This document shows positions 59,802 to 64,000 of a DNA stretch of 64,000 nt, piece by piece. The DNA lies in the NCBI RefSeq assembly GCF_031851795.1, contig NZ_CP134696.1:4112501-4176500 (forward strand), in the 5' to 3' direction. Position 1 is the first letter of the stretch. Each line of letters begins with the position of its first letter. The notes below the pieces were generated by a model. The model was not told the DNA's origin. It ran no database searches and saw nothing but the letters and a program-made list of their open reading frames with translations. The DNA is from Pontibacter sp. G13. Its GTDB lineage: Bacteria > Bacteroidota > Bacteroidia > J057. A program made the position numbers and the translations under genes.

Positions 59802-60230
59802 TCAGCCTTCAAGGGTTTGTTTCAAGTTCGAAAGAGAACTGTTGACCACCTCACCTAATCTGGGTTTGAGAAACATCTCAGGCAAGTTGAAGTACCTACC
59901 TGGAGTCAATTCATAAACCATGGTGACCTCAGTACCTTCACCTTTGGATTCCAAAGAGTAAGAGATCTCGGAAGGAAAAGGAGCATCCACAGATGTGAAT
60001 ACGATCCGTTTTTCCGGGACGTATGAGGTTACCTTGTTGTTGGACTCGATCTTTCTACCCAGGAAAAATGAGCGGACAAACACCTCACTACCTTCCTGCA
60101 AGCTCCCGTCCGAAATCAGTTTGGTCTCCTTGATAGTGGGAGAGAACTTCTTGTGACTCCGAACGTTGCTCAGGAACTTGAACACCCGCGTTACCGGCTT
60201 GTCAATCAGAATGCGTTCCTGGAATTTCAT
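59802..60230 (-). CDS. SRPBCC-family (START-like) protein
   Basis: A 142-residue protein with the polyketide-cyclase/SRPBCC pattern: a first strand FQERILIDKPVTRVFKFLSN, then RSHKKFSPTIKETKLISDGS, a central sheet including VFVRSFFLGRKIESNNKVTS and RIVFTSVDAPFPSEISYSLE, and a long C-terminal helix (PRLGEVVNSSLSNLKQTLEG). Such proteins bind hydrophobic ligands in a helix-grip cavity. It has no signal peptide. It converges on the TolC gene across a terminator; the pseudogene follows 177 bp upstream. No function can be given beyond ligand binding. Confidence 0.82.
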   Translation of the reverse strand: MKFQERILIDKPVTRVFKFLSNVRSHKKFSPTIKETKLISDGSLQEGSEVFVRSFFLGRKIESNNKVTSYVPEKRIVFTSVDAPFPSEISYSLESKGEGTEVTMVYELTPGRYFNLPEMFLKPRLGEVVNSSLSNLKQTLEG

Positions 60231-60407
60231 GTGAAAGTCAAATTTACTCGCGTCAACACGGGAAATCCGTGCAAATTGATATACTGATTTTGATGTTATT
60301 TGTTTTTCATGTCAATTATCCAAGCATTTAAGTGATGCAAAAAGGATAATCTTCACTACAACAAACCATGACTGGTTCCCCTCTCAGCCCAAAAATCACG
60401 CCAAGCG

Positions 60408-61305
60408 TCAATCGCCCATTGTGATGCGAGCTAGGTATTCGTAGTGCCCCCCTTCTGAGATAAGCTCACACTTCATCCCGAAAAATTCACACTGCTTGAT
60501 CAGCCTTGGATAGTCGATGTAGAGCCATTCAAAAGGATCTCCGACCACTGTACCAAAGCTCATCTGATACCCGATGATGCCGTAGTATCTACCCTGAGGC
60601 TTTTCCACCCCAGAATCTTCATCATAGAGATAAGACACATCTGATGAATCCATTAGAATTTGGCCACCTTCCGCCAGCAACGTCCTCGCCTTCTCAAAAA
60701 AGCGATTCAGCCCCTGAAAGTCTCCAACCAAACCAATTCCATTCATCATCAGCAACAAGGTGTCGTATGGTCCTCCCTGATAGTCCCAGAGACTGCCATG
60801 CTCGACATGTCGGTCCGCTTTGGATTCCGTCATGATGTCAACTGCGCCAGTTGAAATTTCCAGTGCAACGACGTCCTCGCCTTCTCCTCAGCCCCTGAAA
60901 GTCTCCAACCAAACCAATTCCATTCATCATCAGCAACAAGGTGTCGTATGGTCCTCCCTGATAGTCCCAGAGACTGCCATGCTCGACATGTCGGATTCCG
61001 CTTTGGGTCATGATGTCAACTGCGCCAGTTGAAATTTCCAGTGCAACGACCTCATGTCCCCTGTTTTGAAGCGCCAGCGAATGACAGCCAGCTCCAGCGC
61101 CGATATCGAGAACCTTTCCTCGACATAGGTCCAATGCTGTGAGTTCCCACTTGGGCATGTCCTGCTCAGTACGAAACAGATACTCAACGGGGATCACGTC
61201 GTCAATCGCTATATCCGATACCACTTGGATTTCTGCGGTCGAAAGCCCCGCTTGGTAGGCCTTCAATGCTTGACCCAAGGGATCCTTGTTAGGGGTGTCA
61301 ATCAT
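60408..61305 (-). pseudogene. Class I SAM methyltransferase gene split by an internal tandem duplication
   Basis: The first open part (ATG 61305 to a stop at 60838) carries KVLDIGAGAGCHSLALQNRG (SAM motif I), HEVVALEISTGAVDIMTQSG and YDTLLLMMNGIGLVGDFQGL, then runs into an unrelated frame (RRRRGRRCTGNFNWRS) and stops. The second part (60833-60408) restarts at a duplicated HVEHGSLWDYQGGPYDTLLL and continues NRFFEKARTLLAEGGQILMD to the C-terminus. Removing the 178 bp of the right-hand repeat unit (60871-61048) rejoins them in frame as one 239-residue methyltransferase, so the ancestral gene was intact. As sequenced no full enzyme is made. Deletion by recombination between the repeats could restore it. 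An assembly error is possible. Confidence 0.88.
60680..61048. repeat. ~180 bp tandem direct repeat inside the methyltransferase
   Basis: Left unit 60680-60870 (191 bp), right unit 60871-61048 (178 bp). The units are identical apart from an 11-versus-1 bp difference (left AAAAAAGCGAT at 60696-60706, right C) and a scrambled patch: left CGGTCCGCTTTGGATTCCGTC (60811-60831), right CGGATTCCGCTTTGGGTC (60992-61009). The identity indicates a very recent event. The junction sits at shared GACGT/CGTTGC microhomology. Confidence 0.93.
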
Positions 61306-61444
61306 CAAGGGGCAAATGTGTGCAGGAGCTTTCAATTTTTCAAGAAAAATCTTGTTCTTTTCAAGGCTTTTTTATAAGAATTTTCAATTTCGAGTTATGA
61401 TGAGTGTTTAAAGGCCATTTCATTGGGATTACGTACCTTCGCCC

Positions 61445-62035
61445 ATGGATTCGAAAAAAGCTTCGGTTTTGATCATAGCGGCTCCCAGCGGCGCCGGAAA
61501 AACGACGCTCGTAGGCAGAGCATTATCTACTTTCCCCTTTTTCCAATTCTCCATTTCCTGCACCACCAGAGCCCCTCGTGGCCAAGAAGTGGATGGGAAA
61601 GACTACTATTTTCTGTCGGTAGAGGAGTTTCGGGAAAAAATCGAAGCGGGCGCATTCTTGGAATCTGAAGAGGTCTACCCCGGTAGATACTATGGAACCT
61701 TGAAGTCCGAAATCACGAGAATTCAGCAAGCAGGCCAAATCCCCATTTTCGATGTGGATGTGGTGGGAGCCCTCAACCTCAAACAATATTTTCAGGAGGA
61801 GGCTTTGGCCATTTTCATCAAACCACCCTCACTGGAGGAACTCCGAAAGCGCCTTGTCAACCGTGGCACAGATGCTCAAGCGGAAATCGAAAAGCGGCTT
61901 GCCAAGTCCGAACATGAAATCTCCTTTGCGCCTCAATTCGATCAGATCATCGTGAATGATGACCTTGAACATGCTTCTCAGGAGCTGCATGATCTCATCC
62001 AATTCCGTCTCCAACCGCAAAACGATTCTGTATGA
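61445..62035 (+). CDS. gmk: Guanylate kinase
   Basis: ATP-dependent phosphorylation of GMP to GDP. 196 residues, normal length. P-loop IAAPSGAGKTTLVGRALS at about residues 11-28; the GMP-binding stretch is ISCTTRAPRGQEVDGKDYYF followed by LSVEEFREKIEAGAFLESEE and YPGRYYGT. VDVVGALNLKQYF and RLVNRGTDAQAEIEKRLAKS (lid Arg residues) complete the family pattern. It opens a plus-strand unit with nadD, overlapping it by the ATGA arrangement at 62032-62035. Confidence 0.97.
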   Translation: MDSKKASVLIIAAPSGAGKTTLVGRALSTFPFFQFSISCTTRAPRGQEVDGKDYYFLSVEEFREKIEAGAFLESEEVYPGRYYGTLKSEITRIQQAGQIPIFDVDVVGALNLKQYFQEEALAIFIKPPSLEELRKRLVNRGTDAQAEIEKRLAKSEHEISFAPQFDQIIVNDDLEHASQELHDLIQFRLQPQNDSV

Positions 62036-62604
62036 ACGTAGGATTGTACTTTGGCTCATTCAACCCCATTCACACTGGGCACTTAATCCTTGCTCAAAGC
62101 GCCATCAATTCCACAGAACTGGATCAGGTCTGGTTTGTGGTTTCTCCGCAAAATCCGCTCAAGCAAAAAAAGAACCTGATTCCGGAGTACGATCGTCTCA
62201 GAATGGTCGAAATGGCTATCGAGGGTAATGATCGGCTACTGGCATCCAATGTGGAGTTTTCCCTGCCGAAGCCTTCGTACACAATCGATACCCTCACGCA
62301 CCTGCGCGATAAGTATAGATCCTATCAGTTTTCCATCATCATGGGGCAGGACAATCTCCAGTACCTCCACAAATGGAAAAACTATGAAGCGCTTCTCAAG
62401 CACTATTTGCTGTTCGTCTATCCTCGGGTAGAATGCCCTCCAACTGAGTTTGACGATCATCCACATGTGAAGATGTTCGAGGCACCGCTCCTCAATATCT
62501 CGGCCACCTACATTCGTGAACAGGTAAAATCCGGCAAATCCATCCGGTATATGGTCCCGCAAGATGTGGAAGACTATATTTTCAAAGAGCACCTGTTCCG
62601 CTAA
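62032..62604 (+). CDS. nadD: Nicotinate-nucleotide adenylyltransferase
   Basis: Joins nicotinate mononucleotide and ATP to give deamido-NAD in NAD synthesis. 190 residues. The nucleotidyl-transferase HxGH motif is in LYFGSFNPIHTGHLILAQSA; VWFVVSPQNPLKQKKNLIPE and FIMGQDN-like SIIMGQDNLQYLHKWKNYEA follow, and ISATYIREQVKSGKSIRYMV is the conserved ISxTxIR end motif. Its ATG overlaps the gmk stop, so it is translationally coupled to gmk, and it is followed closely by pssA. Confidence 0.96.
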   Translation: MNVGLYFGSFNPIHTGHLILAQSAINSTELDQVWFVVSPQNPLKQKKNLIPEYDRLRMVEMAIEGNDRLLASNVEFSLPKPSYTIDTLTHLRDKYRSYQFSIIMGQDNLQYLHKWKNYEALLKHYLLFVYPRVECPPTEFDDHPHVKMFEAPLLNISATYIREQVKSGKSIRYMVPQDVEDYIFKEHLFR

Positions 62605-62623
62605 TCCTCTGAATCGCTTTTCA

Positions 62624-63367
62624 ATGAAGAAACACATCCCTAATTCCCTGACCGCCACCAATCTATTTCTCGGGTGTGTCGCTGTGCTGTTTATCGTACA
62701 AGGCCATATTTGGCCGGCTGCAATCTGTGTGGGTGGCTCGTTGATTGCCGATTTTTTCGATGGGTTCGCTGCACGCATTCTGAAGGTGTCTTCTCCCATC
62801 GGAAAGGAGCTGGACTCGCTGGCGGATATGGTGACCTTCGGATTTGTACCCGGTTTGATTCTCGCTCGGTTGATTCGGGTGTCTGGTGGATATGAGTTTC
62901 TCCCGACCAATTGGGAGGCAAGCTGGGAAGTTTGGAGTATGGGGATTGGTTTCCTTGTGACCGTATTTTCTGCCCTCCGATTGGCCAAGTTTAATCTAGA
63001 TGAGCGGCAATCCGATGCATTTTACGGAGTTCCTACTCCTGCCAATACCATGCTGATATTTTCGCTTTGGATCATCGTCTCCCTTCAGCCGGATCATTGG
63101 ATCTCGGCGACCCTGAACCGCCCCTGGGTTTGGATGATGATATCGCTTTTGAGCGCATATTGGCTGATCATGGATGTCAAGCTTCTGGCGTTGAAGTTCA
63201 AGTCATTTGCCTTTCGACCCAATCTGTTCCGCTACGTATTGATTGGATTATCTATCATTTTGATCATCAGTTTTCAATATGTCGCGGTCCCCTTTATATT
63301 TTTGCTGTATCTTGCGCTTTCATTGATCGCCAACCAAGTAGAATCCTCAGACAAGGGGAATGCCTGA
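62624..63367 (+). CDS. pssA: CDP-diacylglycerol-serine O-phosphatidyltransferase
   Basis: Integral membrane CDP-alcohol phosphatidyltransferase that makes phosphatidylserine, the precursor of phosphatidylethanolamine. 247 residues with about seven helices. The catalytic motif is exact: ADFFDGFAARILKVSSPIGK followed by ELDSLADMVTFG, i.e. DxxDGxxARx8Gx3Dx3D. FNLDERQSDAFYGVPTPANT is also typical of bacterial PssA type II. ATG 62624 is chosen because the first helix (SLTATNLFLGCVAVLF) follows at the usual distance; an in-frame start at 62564 lies within nadD. No Psd gene is present in the window. Confidence 0.95.
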   Translation: MKKHIPNSLTATNLFLGCVAVLFIVQGHIWPAAICVGGSLIADFFDGFAARILKVSSPIGKELDSLADMVTFGFVPGLILARLIRVSGGYEFLPTNWEASWEVWSMGIGFLVTVFSALRLAKFNLDERQSDAFYGVPTPANTMLIFSLWIIVSLQPDHWISATLNRPWVWMMISLLSAYWLIMDVKLLALKFKSFAFRPNLFRYVLIGLSIILIISFQYVAVPFIFLLYLALSLIANQVESSDKGNA

Positions 63368-63412
63368 GTTGGACTTCTTTTAGCATCAAACACACTTAAC
63401 CATTACAGGATC

Positions 63413-63664
63413 GTGAAATTCAAAGCAACAATTCAAATCATGCCCCGCGAGGAAATCTTGGACCCTCAGGGAAAGGCTACTCAGTTGGGCTTGCACAACT
63501 TGGGTTTTGATGGCATGGATGCTGTACGGATTGGACGCCGGGTAGAATTGGTAGTTGACGCCGATTCTGAGGAAGCTGCCTCTGCCACTGTGCAGGAAGC
63601 TTGCAAAAAGTTGCTCGCCAATACCGTCATCGAACAATTCGAATTCGAAGTGTCTGCGGTCTAG
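63413..63664 (+). CDS. purS: Phosphoribosylformylglycinamidine synthase, PurS subunit
   Basis: Small subunit of the three-part FGAM synthase (PurS-PurQ-PurL) in purine synthesis, bridging glutaminase and synthase. 83 residues, full length. Family pattern: KFKATIQIMPREEILDPQGK, LHNLGFDGMDAVRIGRRVEL, and the terminal NTVIEQFEFEV, a ferredoxin-like dimer. The start is GTG at 63413; the first residues VKFKA fit the family with no better ATG nearby. It lies 45 bp after pssA and is followed by a terminator, so PurL and PurQ are elsewhere. Confidence 0.95.
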   Translation: MKFKATIQIMPREEILDPQGKATQLGLHNLGFDGMDAVRIGRRVELVVDADSEEAASATVQEACKKLLANTVIEQFEFEVSAV

Positions 63665-63685
63665 CCTGTATGACTACCATATATC

Positions 63686-63719
63686 AAAAAAGCCGTCCCG
63701 ATCTTGGGATGGCTTTTTT
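63686..63719 (+). terminator. Rho-independent terminator after purS
   Basis: AAAAAAGCC (63686-63694) pairs with GGCTTTTTT (63711-63719), extended by one G-U and TCCC/GGGA, with a 6 nt loop; T-tract 63714-63719. It lies 22 bp after the purS stop. Confidence 0.95.
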
Positions 63720-63970
63720 GTTGGAAAAGCATTTACCCCAAGCCATAGGATGCTCCCAAAGATTGTCATTACAGGCAGTTCCCGCTGTGCAATACCTATC
63801 GCCTATGGAGAACAGGTACTGAATACCCGAATTGAGTATTTGGAGGAGGAATTATACTGTTTTGGGTAATAAATTTATATTTGCATTAGTTCATTTTGAA
63901 TATTGGTATTAAGTGATTCGCAGCAATCACAGATGGAATTATATCATTCGCTCAACTGATTAAAAGTTAT
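63720..63970 (+). promoter_or_regulatory. Upstream region of the edge gene with a TATATTTG box
   Basis: With the purS terminator this makes about 306 bp without a gene. TATATTTG at 63876-63883 matches the TAnnTTTG promoter box; the nearest TTTG (63861-63864) is only 11 bp upstream, shorter than usual, so the upstream box is unresolved. No other feature seen. Confidence 0.4.
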
Positions 63971-64000
63971 ATGTCTCAACTTCAATTGTTTGAAGGCGAA
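63971..64000 (+). CDS. Partial gene start at the right edge
   Basis: ATG at 63971 opens a frame reading MSQLQLFEGE to the window edge. The short polar-aromatic start is reminiscent of Bro-N/antirepressor-type or similar proteins, but ten residues are far too few to assign a family. Support is limited to the upstream TATATTTG box about 90 bp away and the absence of other genes. Confidence 0.35.
   Translation, partial: MSQLQLFEGE

Noticed and set aside
1-64000. CRISPR arrays, prophage or IS elements
   Set aside because: No short regularly spaced repeats, transposase, integrase or phage structural genes were seen; the only repeats are the two-copy element, the methyltransferase duplication and the paralogous propeller genes.

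Overview
The window looks like chromosomal DNA of a free-living, probably marine, member of the Bacteroidota. The support is a SusC/SusD pair, periplasmic propeller sensors, two giant secreted proteins with type IX secretion C-terminal tails, DUF4270, PurS, start sites that mostly lack a Shine-Dalgarno, and promoters of the TTTG / TAnnTTTG type. Base composition is near 50 % GC. I cannot name a genus from sequence alone. No rRNA, tRNA, IS transposase or CRISPR array was recognised.

Layout. 1-2.0 kb: edge of a membrane protein gene, a UbiA-type prenyltransferase and a 3-hydroxyacyl-CoA dehydrogenase. 2.2-18 kb: a compact polysaccharide utilisation locus with a propeller histidine kinase, a propeller transcription factor, SusC, SusD, a GH26-like lipoprotein resembling beta-1,3-xylanases, a sugar MFS transporter and a GH43 beta-xylosidase. 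18-28 kb: two small paralogous lipoproteins and two tandem ~1410-residue secreted propeller proteins. 28.6-39 kb: lipoproteins, a LON-domain protein, a MoxR/VWA pair, a DUF1572-VOC fusion, a cyclase-family hydrolase, an OmpA-family protein, an MBL hydrolase and a flippase-like protein. 39.5-46.5 kb: panC-panD, a truncated starch-synthase-like gene, DUF4270, glmS and an SDR threonine dehydrogenase. 46.9-52.8 kb: a 7-TM protein/histidine kinase/NarL regulator operon, a HAD phosphatase, an S9 peptidase and a DUF2147 protein. 53.4-59.7 kb: MarR plus RND tripartite efflux. 59.8-64 kb: an SRPBCC protein, a methyltransferase gene broken by a ~180 bp internal tandem duplication, then gmk-nadD-pssA-purS.

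How the genes work together: the sensors at 2-8 kb probably control the SusCD locus. Its surface lipoprotein enzyme would cut a xylan-like chain, SusCD would import the oligomers, GH43 would release xylose and the MFS protein would carry sugar across the inner membrane. The rest is mostly housekeeping, envelope and efflux functions.

The least explained signals are non-coding. One is a ~226 bp dispersed element present twice, with two conserved long-range stems and the same placement behind an intrinsic terminator. Another is a ~128 nt transcription unit with an excellent Bacteroidota promoter and a strong terminator upstream of the DUF1572-VOC gene. The third is the near-perfect direct duplication that splits the methyltransferase.
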